64,000 bases of DNA, from assembly GCF_900445255.1 (NCBI RefSeq), contig NZ_UAPU01000007.1, positions 230,001-294,000 of the forward strand. The letters are read 5' to 3'. This document shows, piece after piece, positions 1-10,400 of this stretch. How positions within the stretch are numbered: position 1 is the first letter of the stretch; each line of letters opens with the position of its first letter. Both the position numbers and the translations under genes were made by a program. The DNA comes from Anaerobiospirillum thomasii. Its GTDB lineage: Bacteria > Pseudomonadota > Gammaproteobacteria > Enterobacterales > Succinivibrionaceae. Under the pieces are notes generated by a model. That model saw nothing but the letters and a program-made list of their open reading frames with translations, did not search any database and was not told the origin of the DNA.

Positions 1-1605
1 AACGCCATTATCATAGTTAAGTTCGTTTTTAACCTGGCCGTTGCGGTAAAACTCAAGCACTGTGCCATTTAGCATATCATGTTTATAGCGCTCAACCTTT
101 CTTATCTTGCCATCGGTATAAAAAGTTCTAAAGGCTCCCTCTTTAAGACCTTTTTGATATATACCCTCATAGACAATCTTGTCACTAAACTCATCATACT
201 CGCGGTAAAAACCATTTTTTCTGCCATGCTCATACAGAGCATATTCAAGAGGTGAACCTGTGCTGTCATAACGTATGTACATACCGTTGAGATAACCGTC
301 TGTATAATTGCCAAGCATTCTTAAAATGTCCTTTTCATAACTGACAGACAGCCCCTCAAGTCTGCCACTGCGATAGGAGCTTATCAGTGTCTGAGCACCA
401 TACTGAGTTTTGACAAGGCCGGTATAGGCACGTCCATTGCTTTTTTTAACCAGTCTTGATTCAACATAGCTAAACTCACTAAGCGGTCTTGCACCTACAA
501 AGCGATAGAAAATATATCTATTTTCAAAAATAAAGATATAGGTGGCGGCAAAGATTGCAATGGTCAGCACACAAAAGGACATGACACTTTTAATGGTCTG
601 CGATTTTACATAGTTGAGCACAAAAAACCTGAGCACCAGCATAACAAAGCCAAGGACTACAAGACAGATCACAAGATAGGCTATAACCTTGTAGGCATTT
701 ACATATGGCGATCTCAGTGTCAGATTGTAAGGATTCTCCCTTTCATAAACCACCCAGATCTGAGAGCCTACAGCCGGTACCTGCCTGTAGTCATAAACAT
801 GATCAATACTACCTATAACCTCCTGACCACTTGCAGTAATAAAGGTGACAATATGACGGTAAAGATGTTCATTTGGGCTTAACACCATATTATTGTGCAG
901 CATTCTTGTATGCGTCACCACGGCTATGGCATCTGATCCTATAAAGTTTAAATAAAAGCGTTGTGACTGCACTGAAAGTTTCTGTATTGAGGCCAAAAGC
1001 GCAATACAGATGAAAAATGAGCATAAAAGAGCAATGGAGATAAACAGTGAGCGTCTGGTAAAGACATGTTTTTTACCGTCATCTAATGATGAATTTGGAT
1101 TTGACACATCATCTATCACACTTTGCAGATAGTTTCGGTCAGAGCTGAAATAATCATCAGTCTCATGTATGCTCTTTAAATGTGTGATTAATCTGTCAAC
1201 ATGATTGTGCCACAGAGCACTAAGGCCTTGATTGCGCCATTTTATAATTAAAGTTCTGTCCCGGCCACCTATAACACCGTTTTGCAGATTGTACAGAGCG
1301 TACAAAAGCTCCTGCTTGGCTTTTTTGGTGGTGGTGAAATTCTTGATGTTAACAAAGTTGGCCCTAAGCGGAATCAAGGCCTCTTTATTATTGTCAAAGG
1401 CACAGATCATCTCTGCTATAAATAGATAGACAATGTCTGACTCATCAAGACGGCTTAGCTCGTAGGATTCAATAAAGCCAAATTCCTTGGCCTTTAAGAT
1501 TACAAAATCAAGATCTAAAGCACTAAGATCGTGAGCCTCAACATTAAGGCAGTCAAGAAACTCCTCAATTACACTCTCACCTAGGTACTTTTCAAACTCA
1601 ATCAT
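1..1605 (-). CDS. Large membrane protein with C-terminal MORN-like repeats (3' end outside window)
   Basis: Reading the minus strand from an ATG at 1605, the frame stays open to the left edge (535 codons visible). The N-terminal ~165 residues are soluble and charged. A hydrophobic segment follows near residues 180-200 (after a VFTRRSLF stretch), with two more near residues 320-340 and 355-375. The C-terminal ~110 visible residues carry repeated units of the type GNYTDGYLNGMYIRYDSTG and GIYQKGLKEGAFRTFYTDGK. These look like MORN/YwqK-type repeats, which in other proteins bind membranes or partners. Function is unknown. The start is chosen because it is the furthest ATG before a stop; no strong Shine-Dalgarno is visible. 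The 3' end is missing only because the window ends. Confidence 0.7.
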   Translation of the reverse strand, partial: MIEFEKYLGESVIEEFLDCLNVEAHDLSALDLDFVILKAKEFGFIESYELSRLDESDIVYLFIAEMICAFDNNKEALIPLRANFVNIKNFTTTKKAKQELLYALYNLQNGVIGGRDRTLIIKWRNQGLSALWHNHVDRLITHLKSIHETDDYFSSDRNYLQSVIDDVSNPNSSLDDGKKHVFTRRSLFISIALLCSFFICIALLASIQKLSVQSQRFYLNFIGSDAIAVVTHTRMLHNNMVLSPNEHLYRHIVTFITASGQEVIGSIDHVYDYRQVPAVGSQIWVVYERENPYNLTLRSPYVNAYKVIAYLVICLVVLGFVMLVLRFFVLNYVKSQTIKSVMSFCVLTIAIFAATYIFIFENRYIFYRFVGARPLSEFSYVESRLVKKSNGRAYTGLVKTQYGAQTLISSYRSGRLEGLSVSYEKDILRMLGNYTDGYLNGMYIRYDSTGSPLEYALYEHGRKNGFYREYDEFSDKIVYEGIYQKGLKEGAFRTFYTDGKIRKVERYKHDMLNGTVLEFYRNGQVKNELNYDNGV

Positions 1606-2274
1606 AAGCGTCGGATATAAGACTCTTTACACCTGCAAGTGTGAAAACAAACACTGCCTAAAAAGTTCGGCAACCATTCTATATCATTCAAAATTAAAGA
1701 CAATAGTAAAAGCTGCTGCACGGCAAAAATATCGCTCTAATGCGTACTCTGAGTCAGTAAAAATACTTGTGCCACTCTGTAAAGTATAGAACAGCTTTTA
1801 TTAAAAGAAAGCTCTATTAAGACTATATTTCATACGATAAATCAGGATCTTGTTATCTATAGACGCTCTTTATGCCGCATGCTTTAATCTTGGTGAGCCA
1901 CAGTTTAGTTTTAAGGTATTATGCCATGCAGCAGGAGCTGGACCGACGCCTGTTTTTAACATATATTTTTTACTTTACTGACAAAAATTCAATATTTGAA
2001 AGTAAATAATTATTATACATTAATTGTTTTTTAAGTGTAGGTAAAAAAATTGTACAAAGAACACCTTGCAGTCTTTTTAACTTTTTGCTACAAAAATATA
2101 TTAGATCAATGCTTTAATATATTTTTCCATTAAAATTAGTCCTTTTACAACTTTTTTCACTACATAGTAAAAATAATATTTATTGATTAAAAATATTCAA
2201 AAGCATCTTTTTTAATTTTTTATGATTTACAATGAATTCAGTTTTAAAAATATATCTTACATAAGGAGCTTCAA
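1606..2274. other. Gene-free AT-rich intergenic region
   Basis: No credible coding frame on either strand. The part from about 1960 to 2260 is very AT-rich and presumably holds the promoter of the thioredoxin-like gene. No clean sigma70 hexamer pair with a 16-18 bp spacer stands out. The ribosome site AAGGAG at 2262-2267 lies just before the ATG at 2275. Confidence 0.5.
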
Positions 2275-2601
2275 ATGGCTTTAGTAGCAGTTAATTCAAA
2301 TGAAGAATTCGTACGTGAAGTGGAACAGGATCAGGGTCTTGTCATTGCAGGTTTCACTGCAGACTGGTGCCCACACTGCAAAGTTCTTGCCCCACACATT
2401 CAGGGAATGGCTCAGAACTTCCCTGACTTAAAGATCTGCCGTGTAGATGTAGACAAGTGTGAGGAAATCTCCAACAAGTACAATGTACAGACCATTCCGA
2501 CTCTGGCTATTTTCAAAGGTGGTCAGCTTGTTGTGGCCAAGATGGTGGCCGGCATGCAGCCAAATGAGATTATGGAATTTATGCAGAGCAATATGCAGTA
2601 A
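2275..2601 (+). CDS. Thioredoxin-family protein with CPHC active site
   Basis: A 108-residue single-domain thioredoxin fold, the usual length for the family. The redox motif is WCPHC (Cys32 and Cys35), not the thioredoxin WCGPC. The cis-proline loop TIPT (Pro75) and the KCEEISNKYNVQ helix are typical. CPHC is the DsbA-type dipeptide, which raises the redox potential and favours oxidation or isomerisation, but there is no signal peptide, so the protein should be cytoplasmic. Start supported by AAGGAG eight bases upstream. It has its own terminator and is probably monocistronic. It could be a specialised thioredoxin for stress or for one partner; the partner cannot be named. Confidence 0.9.
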   Translation: MALVAVNSNEEFVREVEQDQGLVIAGFTADWCPHCKVLAPHIQGMAQNFPDLKICRVDVDKCEEISNKYNVQTIPTLAIFKGGQLVVAKMVAGMQPNEIMEFMQSNMQ

Positions 2602-2614
2602 TAAAACTTTGATA

Positions 2615-2645
2615 AAAGCGCATGCCTAAACATGCGCTTTTTTCA
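2615..2645 (+). terminator. Rho-independent terminator after the thioredoxin gene
   Basis: Perfect 10-bp stem AAAGCGCATG / CATGCGCTTT with a six-base loop, followed by a T run. Confidence 0.9.
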
Positions 2646-2792
2646 TTTGTGCACACCACAGTCCGTGCATATCCACACAAAATAAAAAAAATTGCTCACA
2701 ATGAGCTCCTGCCTGCCTTTTTCTTTTCATATTTTTGCCCATAAGTGGTAAAATCGCACTTTAGATTTAATTTTGAGTTTAAAAATACTGAT

Positions 2793-3257
2793 ATGAAAAA
2801 AGCCCTACCACTTATTTCTGCACTGTCTGTATTTGTGCTCTGTGCCTGTCAGGGTGTACCTGACGGATCCAAAGAGCCTGTGGCCACAATTGAGAGCATA
2901 AAGCTTGCCTCAGGGCAGCAGTCAGGTTTTGATATAGATTTTTCTGTATTTCACAGATCGCTTGAGGATCTCCCATTTGCCGCTCTTGATATTGACATCA
3001 TGGTCAACTCAAAAAAGGTTGCCTCCTATCATGAAGAGCCTGAGGACATTATTCTAAAGCCATCAGTCAAGAACAACTATACAAGGTTTGTTGAGGCTAA
3101 TCTGGCACAGCCAGCGCAGTCAGATTCACTTTTAATGTCGCCTATGCTCAAGGTCAATGCCGATGTGGAGCTCAAAGTCACTGTAGTTGATGATGAGGAT
3201 CTTGATACATACAATCCTGTAGCCAATTTTAAAGGAATAGTTTCACATGCTGACTAA
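2793..3257 (+). CDS. Lipoprotein, LEA14/WHy-like
   Basis: A 154-residue protein beginning MKKALPLISAL with a lipobox LCAC (modified Cys19), so it is predicted to be lipid-anchored. An in-frame ATG at 2745 exists, but the signal sequence starts at 2793, so that start is preferred. The mature part (about residues 28-150) has the spacing of LEA14/WHy-type beta-sandwich proteins: a conserved IESIKLASGQQSGFDIDFSV strand pair, then VNSKKVAS. Function is unknown; LEA14-like lipoproteins are found in many proteobacteria. It overlaps the next gene by 11 bp, so the two are co-translated. Confidence 0.7.
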   Translation: MKKALPLISALSVFVLCACQGVPDGSKEPVATIESIKLASGQQSGFDIDFSVFHRSLEDLPFAALDIDIMVNSKKVASYHEEPEDIILKPSVKNNYTRFVEANLAQPAQSDSLLMSPMLKVNADVELKVTVVDDEDLDTYNPVANFKGIVSHAD

Positions 3258-3747
3258 GGATCACTCTTTTGAACCGCGTATCGGTACTGCACAGCTGGTA
3301 TTTGGCATTATTTATGTCCTTATATCTGCAACAGCTCTGACTCTTGCTCTTTATGTACAAAGCGAGGGCGGCGATCCTAAGATTCAGTACTTCATGCTCA
3401 CACTGTTTTTAGTGCTGGCAGCCAAGAGCTTTTTTATTTATTTCGGAATAAAAAAGATGCTCAAGTATGGTACCAGAGTTACTGCCAGACTAGTCTCCTG
3501 TGAGGGAGTGCGCGGCATTACCATCATGAAAGCCGTCTACGATGTTGAAGGCTATGGTCCAATTGAAATTCAGACCAGACTTGCAGGTGAGACAGCAAGT
3601 CATGAAATTAAAAGATATTTAAAAGACAGACCGCAGCTTGTACCTGCCCTTATTGTAGATGCCAAAGGCAAGCATCCGCGTGGCATGATACTGGTCCGTA
3701 CCATAGGCGGTCACCTTGATGAAAAAACCATAAAGATTGAAGACTAA
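3247..3747 (+). CDS. Two-TM membrane protein of unknown function
   Basis: 166 residues with two hydrophobic segments (about residues 16-38 and 48-70), then a soluble domain of about 95 residues rich in beta-type sequence (RVTARLVSCEGVRG, VYDVEGYGPIEI). The layout resembles DUF3592-type membrane proteins, in which a small extracytoplasmic beta domain follows or separates the helices, but I cannot assign it firmly. It overlaps the lipoprotein gene and is followed 20 bp later by asnS, so the three probably share a transcript. Confidence 0.65.
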   Translation: MLTKDHSFEPRIGTAQLVFGIIYVLISATALTLALYVQSEGGDPKIQYFMLTLFLVLAAKSFFIYFGIKKMLKYGTRVTARLVSCEGVRGITIMKAVYDVEGYGPIEIQTRLAGETASHEIKRYLKDRPQLVPALIVDAKGKHPRGMILVRTIGGHLDEKTIKIED

Positions 3748-3767
3748 CTTAAAGTTTAGGAGAAAAT

Positions 3768-5168
<1,401 letters not shown>

Positions 5169-5180
5169 TCAGGCTTAAAA

Positions 5181-5210
5181 AGAAACCCTCAGATGAGGGT
5201 TTCTTTTTTT
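5181..5210 (+). terminator. Terminator after asnS
   Basis: Stem AGAAACCCTC / GAGGGTTTCT with a four-base loop and a seven-T tail. Confidence 0.9.
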
Positions 5211-5255
5211 ATATCCTTGCCAATAATAATGCCTGATTATTCAGCCTGATTGATA

Positions 5256-5543
5256 TCAGCCATGATGGGCTGCTGTCATTTCATAGAGATCATCTTCAAG
5301 CTCATCAAAGAGCTCAGAGAAGACATGATGCTGCAGATAGTCAAAATAGAATAAAGCCAGATCTCTGCTCTTTGCAGGAAGCTCATCTAAATTATACTCC
5401 CTGCTGTCATATTCAAAAGGATTGACCAGAGGATCATGTCTGTCAAGGGAGCGGCCATGCTCATGAATCAGAGTTAAAAGCTCATGACGGAATGAGGCCT
5501 TATACTCGGCGCTTACATCTGCTCTTGTAAAAACAAAACTCAT
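5256..5543 (-). CDS. Hypothetical protein, 95 aa
   Basis: Acidic, His-rich small protein without signal peptide or membrane segment; the C-terminus (ELFDELEDDLYEMTAAHHG) is strongly acidic. The start is supported by AGGAG with a six-base gap. Its ribosome site lies in the 8-bp gap after the upstream gene (5552-6505), so the two form an operon. I do not recognise a family. Confidence 0.6.
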   Translation of the reverse strand: MSFVFTRADVSAEYKASFRHELLTLIHEHGRSLDRHDPLVNPFEYDSREYNLDELPAKSRDLALFYFDYLQHHVFSELFDELEDDLYEMTAAHHG

Positions 5544-5551
5544 TGCAGCTC

Positions 5552-6505
5552 CTAGTTGAAAACTGGATTGCCATCTTTGTCAAACTCAAGACTTGGGGCC
5601 TTGAGATCGCCTATATTATCATCACCCTTTTCCTCAGGGCTCTTGGTGATAATAGGCTTGCCATCAGGGCCAATGCTTGCAGCTGAACCATCTGGTACAA
5701 ACTCAAGCGGCTCTGGCTTTTCCTTGCTCTCAACTGCAGGTTCAATTTTAACCTCTTCCTCTTTTTTCTCTTCTTCAACTACAGGCTGATTGTTAACTAA
5801 AAGTCCGCCCTTCTTTAAAGTAAAGAATTTAGGAGCAAGGCCGGCTGGCTCCTTGGTAATGTAATCTGGCAGAGGAGTGAATTTTCTGCCTGTTGTCAGC
5901 GCTATCTGATTTAAGCGCTCACAGTCTTTGAGCACAGTTTCTGAAAAGGCCATAAAACCGTCTAGAGCAATTTCATACTGACGCGGAGCCTGTCCCTTGC
6001 CCTGCAGCAGGGCTACCTTGAGAATGGCCCCCTCGCGCAGCTGCAAAAAGAGGTTGGAGAGTTTCTGATCCTGATCGGCTGTCATTGGAGCAAAGACAAT
6101 GCCGCCGTTTTTCTGCACCTGTCCGCGCAGGGCAAATTCTTCATTGTTATCGACAATAAATCTGGCAAAGGCATAGCCGTTTGACTGATCCATAATGCCA
6201 ATATCAAGAGGCGGTACCTTGAGTGTCAGCACCGGGGTTTTAGACTGCATCATACAGCCTACAGAGAAGGTATAGCTGTCAACCATATTTCTCTGTATTC
6301 TGATTTTAGCCTCTCTGTGCTCTATGCTCTCAGATAGAGTTAAAAGATGTGAGGCTGAGCCTTTGTTTGATTCATAGGCATAATCTTCATTCAATGTCCA
6401 TGTACCTTCAGATCCAATCTGCCAGCTGTTCCTGTCATTGGCATTGGCTGCACAGATACATGTCAAAGAAAGTGCCACAAATGAGGCTAATGCTGTCCTT
6501 TTCAT
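5552..6505 (-). CDS. Secreted/periplasmic hypothetical protein, 317 aa
   Basis: Begins with a Sec signal peptide (MKRTALASFVALSLTCICA, probable cleavage after ANA near residue 22). The middle (about residues 25-220) looks like a folded periplasmic domain. The last ~80 residues are a low-complexity tail rich in Glu, Lys and Pro (VEEEKKEEEVKIEPAVESKE), likely disordered. This layout resembles periplasmic or envelope-associated invasion-protein-B-like or YfdX-type proteins, but no family can be assigned with confidence. AAGGTTTTATT precedes the ATG. First gene of a two-gene minus operon. Confidence 0.7.
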   Translation of the reverse strand: MKRTALASFVALSLTCICAANANDRNSWQIGSEGTWTLNEDYAYESNKGSASHLLTLSESIEHREAKIRIQRNMVDSYTFSVGCMMQSKTPVLTLKVPPLDIGIMDQSNGYAFARFIVDNNEEFALRGQVQKNGGIVFAPMTADQDQKLSNLFLQLREGAILKVALLQGKGQAPRQYEIALDGFMAFSETVLKDCERLNQIALTTGRKFTPLPDYITKEPAGLAPKFFTLKKGGLLVNNQPVVEEEKKEEEVKIEPAVESKEKPEPLEFVPDGSAASIGPDGKPIITKSPEEKGDDNIGDLKAPSLEFDKDGNPVFN

Positions 6506-6623
6506 AATAAAACCTTGGTAAATTCGTTATAGGTATTATAGCAGAGCCAATTTTATATAAAAATATAATGATAAACTATGTGTGCCAAAAAGCACTATAT
6601 GCGATATTGCAGCAGGATCTGTA

Positions 6624-6652
6624 AAAACCCCCGCAGGGCGGGGTCTTTTTAT
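6624..6652 (-). terminator. Terminator after serA (possibly bidirectional)
   Basis: Stem CCCCGC / GCGGGG with a three-base loop, flanked by A5 and T5 runs. It lies immediately past the serA stop on the minus strand. Confidence 0.85.
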
Positions 6653-6653
6653 A

Positions 6654-7889
6654 TTAGTAAAGAATACGGCACTTGAGAGTACCAGGAATTTCTTTTAACA
6701 GCGGCACTATGGCCTCAGGCTTGTCTGAGTGAATATCCATAACCACATAACCCACATCAGCTGTAGTCTGCAGATACTGAGCTGCCACGTTGATATCCTG
6801 ACTTGCAAAGACATCATTGATCTGGCGCATAATACCTGGCACATTGGTGTGAATGTGCAGAAGTCTTGAAACATTGGCTCTCTTTTCTGGCAGTGATACT
6901 TCAGGGAAGTTTACAGCAGTAAGAGTTGAACCGTTGTCTGAGTATAAAGCAAGCTTCTGAGCCACCTCAATACCGATATTGCACTGAGCCTCCTCAGTTG
7001 AGGCACCAATATGCGGTGTTAGGATAACATTGTCAAAATTACGCAGTGGAGTTACAAACTCCTCCTGATTTGAAGCAGGCTCGGTTGGGAACACGTCAAC
7101 AGCGGCACCTGCCACCTTCTTGCTCTCAAGAGCCTCGGTCAGGGCATTGATATCAACTACAGTACCGCGTGAGGCATTGATAAAGAAGACACCATCCTTC
7201 ATGGCCTCAAATTCCTTGGCGCCAATCATATTGCAGGTCATATCAGTCTCTGGTACATGCATGGAGATAATATCAGATGAGGCTAAAAGCTCCTCAAGTG
7301 TATCAACCTGACGGGCATTGCCAAGGGAGAGCTTGTGCTCAAGATCATAGAATATAACGCTAAGGCCCAGGCTTTCGGCAATAATGCCAACCTGTGTGCC
7401 AATATGGCCATAGCCTACAATACCTAAAGTTTTGCCGCGAGCCTCAAAGCAGCCTGTGGCTGCCTTCTTCCAGCCACCTCTGTGTAAAAGAGCATTTCTT
7501 GCAGGTACATCGCGCAGAAGCTGCAGATACTCGCCGGTTACCAGTTCGGCTACAGATCTTGTGTTTGAAAATGGAGCATTGAATACAGGGATACCAAGCT
7601 GGGCTGCAGCTTCAAGATCAACCTGATTGGTGCCTATGCAGAAACAGCCGACGCCCACGAGCTTTCTTGCATGTGAGAGAACCTCACGGGTTAAGAAAGT
7701 ACGTGATCTTATACCTAAAAAGTGCACATTTTCGATCTTCTCGAGCAGCTCCTGGCCGTCAAGGGCCTTTTTGCTGTACTCAATATTGGTATAACCTGCC
7801 TTTTTCAGTGTCTCTACAGCACTAGGATCTACGCCCTCAAGCAGTAAGATTCTGATTTTGCTCTTTTCAAGTGATAATGATGGGTGCAT
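6654..7889 (-). CDS. serA: D-3-phosphoglycerate dehydrogenase
   Basis: Catalyses the first step of serine synthesis, oxidation of 3-phosphoglycerate to 3-phosphohydroxypyruvate with NAD+. The 411-residue protein aligns by eye along its whole length with E. coli SerA. Visible features: IGTNQVDLEAAA, the Rossmann loop GYGHIGTQVG (about residues 158-167), NASRGTVVD with the catalytic arginine, LTPHIGAST with the catalytic histidine, and a C-terminal ACT domain (about 335-411) that binds serine in the E. coli enzyme, so feedback inhibition is likely. Terminators flank it on both sides, so it is monocistronic. Confidence 0.97.
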   Translation of the reverse strand: MHPSLSLEKSKIRILLLEGVDPSAVETLKKAGYTNIEYSKKALDGQELLEKIENVHFLGIRSRTFLTREVLSHARKLVGVGCFCIGTNQVDLEAAAQLGIPVFNAPFSNTRSVAELVTGEYLQLLRDVPARNALLHRGGWKKAATGCFEARGKTLGIVGYGHIGTQVGIIAESLGLSVIFYDLEHKLSLGNARQVDTLEELLASSDIISMHVPETDMTCNMIGAKEFEAMKDGVFFINASRGTVVDINALTEALESKKVAGAAVDVFPTEPASNQEEFVTPLRNFDNVILTPHIGASTEEAQCNIGIEVAQKLALYSDNGSTLTAVNFPEVSLPEKRANVSRLLHIHTNVPGIMRQINDVFASQDINVAAQYLQTTADVGYVVMDIHSDKPEAIVPLLKEIPGTLKCRILY

Positions 7890-7909
7890 GTCTAACCTCT
7901 TAAAATAGT

Positions 7910-7933
7910 TAAAGCCCCTTAGCCGGGGCTTCT
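7910..7933 (-). terminator. Terminator after the DAHP synthase gene
   Basis: Stem AAGCCCC / GGGGCTT with a six-base loop between the two minus-strand genes; on the minus strand it is followed by a short T-rich stretch. Confidence 0.75.
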
Positions 7934-7946
7934 GGTATAAATCTGT

Positions 7947-9050
7947 CTATGCAGCTTTGCGTCGTGATTTTACAGCATTGCACAGGGTCTCAAGAATGAC
8001 CTCTGTATCCTCAAATCCGACACAGGCATCAGTTACGCTCTGCCCATAGGTAAGCTTTGATAGATCCTCACACAGATCCTGCCTGCCCTCTACAATATTG
8101 GACTCTATCATAACACCAAAGATTCTGTCATCTCCATTGGCTATCTGTGATCCAACATTATAAGCCACATCAAGCTGTTTCTTAAACTGCTTGGAGCTGT
8201 TTGAATGAGAAAAATCAATCATAACCTTCTGACGCAGATTGTTAACAGACAGAAGCTCAGAGGCTGATGCCACATGTTCTGCCTCAAAGTTTGGCACCTT
8301 GCCGCCGCGCAGAATTACGTGGCAGTCGTCATTACCCCTGGTGTGGGCAATGGCTACGTGACCTAGCTTGGTTACAGTCATAAAGGTATGCTCATGCCTT
8401 GCAGCCACAATGGCATCAACTGCAATCTTGACATTGCCGTCGGTGGCATTTTTAAAGCCCACAGGACATGACAGACCAGAGGCAAGCTCTCTGTGCACCT
8501 GTGACTCTGTGGTTCTGGCACCTACTGCACCCCAGGAGATGAACTCATCTATATACTGTGGTGAGATGAGATCTAAAAACTCTGTGGCTGCAGGTACACC
8601 CATGGCATTTACATCACGCAAAAGACTTCTTGCAATTCTAAGACCATTGTTGATGTCATAAGAATTGTTAAGCTCAGGATCATTGATAAGACCCTTCCAG
8701 CCTACAGTGGTGCGTGGCTTTTCAAAGTAGACACGCATAATAATCTCAAGACTGTCCTTGTATTTTTCACGCAGCGGTAAAAGACGCTGTGCATAATCTA
8801 AAGCAGCCTTTGGATCATGAATAGAACATGGGCCAGTGATAACAACCAGACGGTCATCACTTCCATCCATAATATTGTGTATGGCATTACGTGTATTGAG
8901 CACTAATGCATCTATAGCATCCGTAGTCGGAAACTTTTCTATAACGGCAACTGGTGGTAACAATTGAAATATATCACTTATTCTTGTATCGACGATACCG
9001 TGCCGCGAATTTGGCGGCGGAGGAATCATCCTGTTATTCTTTAGGTTCAT
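7947..9050 (-). CDS. Class I 3-deoxy-7-phosphoheptulonate (DAHP) synthase
   Basis: Joins phosphoenolpyruvate and erythrose 4-phosphate in the first step of aromatic amino acid synthesis. The 367-residue protein is collinear with E. coli AroG/AroF/AroH: LLPPVAVIEKFPTT, GPCSIHDP, RVYFEKPRTTVGWKGLINDP, GARTTESQVHRELASGLS, MIDFSHSNSSKQFKKQ and SITDAC-like SVTDACVGFEDTE. I cannot say by eye which amino acid inhibits it. The predicted start overlaps a possible leader peptide (9034-9153) that contains a Phe-Tyr-Phe-Phe run. No strong Shine-Dalgarno precedes the ATG, so translation may be coupled to that leader. Confidence 0.95.
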   Translation of the reverse strand: MNLKNNRMIPPPPNSRHGIVDTRISDIFQLLPPVAVIEKFPTTDAIDALVLNTRNAIHNIMDGSDDRLVVITGPCSIHDPKAALDYAQRLLPLREKYKDSLEIIMRVYFEKPRTTVGWKGLINDPELNNSYDINNGLRIARSLLRDVNAMGVPAATEFLDLISPQYIDEFISWGAVGARTTESQVHRELASGLSCPVGFKNATDGNVKIAVDAIVAARHEHTFMTVTKLGHVAIAHTRGNDDCHVILRGGKVPNFEAEHVASASELLSVNNLRQKVMIDFSHSNSSKQFKKQLDVAYNVGSQIANGDDRIFGVMIESNIVEGRQDLCEDLSKLTYGQSVTDACVGFEDTEVILETLCNAVKSRRKAA

Positions 9051-9153
9051 ATAAACCGCCCTTTTTTAGAAAAAAATAGAAATTAGAGATAATAATAGGA
9101 AAAGTAATAGAAGCTAGATGGGGCAAAGACAGTGGCACTTGGGACTTTGACAT
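9034..9153 (-). CDS. Possible leader peptide upstream of DAHP synthase
   Basis: A 39-codon frame that starts at ATG 9153, contains the run NFYFFLKKGG, and stops 17 bases inside the DAHP synthase start. Aromatic runs of this kind are used in attenuation of aromatic biosynthesis genes. The ribosome site is poor (GGGGAAC about 10 bases upstream), and I did not find a clear terminator/antiterminator pair after it. It could instead be chance. Confidence 0.3.
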   Translation of the reverse strand: MSKSQVPLSLPHLASITFPIIISNFYFFLKKGGLYEPKE

Positions 9154-9397
9154 TTAAATTTAGTTCCCCTTCTAAGGGACAAATTATATTTAGCGTTTTC
9201 ACTTTTCTTTTCCTTAAAAAAACAATGAGACTTTACGTCTCACCTTTGAAATATTTAAAGTAAATTCATTATAAGTTAATGGATTTATGTATCAAGCTTT
9301 ATGCAAAAAGTATTTAAAAATTACAGCATTTGCACAAAGTATGTGCAGTTTTTAAGTTAAAAGCCCCATTACAGCACCAAAACTGCACATCACTCTT

Positions 9398-10210
9398 TTA
9401 TTTAAAATCAAGCACCAGTGCTACAGGGCAGTGATCTGAACCATAGACCTCATTTTCAATATAGGCATCGGCAATATTGTCCTTAAGTTCTTCTGAAACA
9501 AAGAAGTAGTCAATTCTCCACCCTACGTTCTTGGCTCTGGCTCTGCTCTTGTATGACCACCAGGTATAGTTGTCAGGCTTGTCACCATGCACATGGCGGA
9601 AGGTATCTATATAACCTGCCTGGGTAAACTTGTCTAAAAAGGCTCTTTCAAGTGGTAAAAAGCCTGTATTTTTAGTATTGGTCTTAGGACGGGCCAGATC
9701 TATTTCCTTATGGGCAATATTAAAATCACCGCAGACTACTATAGGCTTGCTCTTGCGCAGCTCCTGAACATAATTGAAAAAGGAGTCAAAAAAGCCCATC
9801 TTGTAAGGTACACGCTTGAACTCACCTGTACCCTTGCCGTTTTCATCCTCAATCTCGGCACCGCCGTTTGGAAAATAGCCGTTGAAGAAATGAAACTGCT
9901 CAAACTCAAGGTGCACAATGCGTCCCTCTCCCTGATAGGCAGGATCAGGCAGCTCAATCTCTACATTTAAAGGCTGTATCTTTGAATAGACAGCAGTACC
10001 TGAGTAGCCTTTTTTAACTACAGATGAGGAAAAGTAGGAGCTATAGCCATCTTTACTTGCAATATGCTCTGGTATCTGATCAACTGAAGCCTTGGTCTCC
10101 TGCATGGATATAACATCATATTTATCCTGTGCAAACCACTCTTTAAACTCATCCTTGGCACTTACAGCTCTGATGCCGTTCACATTCCACGATACTAATG
10201 ATATCTGCAT
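9398..10210 (-). CDS. xthA: Exodeoxyribonuclease III
   Basis: AP endonuclease/3'-5' exonuclease of base-excision repair, 270 residues, the family length. Motifs in order: SWNVNGIRA, QETK (metal-binding Glu), GTAVYSK, CGDFNIAHKEIDLARP (catalytic Asp and Asn), GWRIDYFF, and the C-terminal GSDHCPVAL with the catalytic His. The start at 10210 (MQISLVSW) is chosen over an upstream ATG at 10276 because the fold begins there and GCAGGA precedes it. Divergent from the LysR gene. The 9154-9397 gap upstream of the DAHP synthase leader holds only a small hairpin (TGAGAC / GTCTCA near 9225-9241). Confidence 0.95.
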   Translation of the reverse strand: MQISLVSWNVNGIRAVSAKDEFKEWFAQDKYDVISMQETKASVDQIPEHIASKDGYSSYFSSSVVKKGYSGTAVYSKIQPLNVEIELPDPAYQGEGRIVHLEFEQFHFFNGYFPNGGAEIEDENGKGTGEFKRVPYKMGFFDSFFNYVQELRKSKPIVVCGDFNIAHKEIDLARPKTNTKNTGFLPLERAFLDKFTQAGYIDTFRHVHGDKPDNYTWWSYKSRARAKNVGWRIDYFFVSEELKDNIADAYIENEVYGSDHCPVALVLDFK

Positions 10211-10400
10211 TTTTTTTCCTGCGTTAAATATGTTATAAATATAGGCTATTGTACTTAAATATAGTACTTTGGGCATAAGTGTCTGATAATGTTAATCATC
10301 TAGGCATGCCCAGTCCATTAAATACATAATAAAAATAAATAAGATAAACAATGTAAGGCCTCATAACATACAAAATTACAACAAACATAGCGGAGACAAC

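Noticed and set aside
5556-5789. Plus-strand open frame rich in Ser opposite the secreted protein
   Set aside because: It is the complement of the acidic Glu/Lys tail of the 5552-6505 gene and has no ribosome site.
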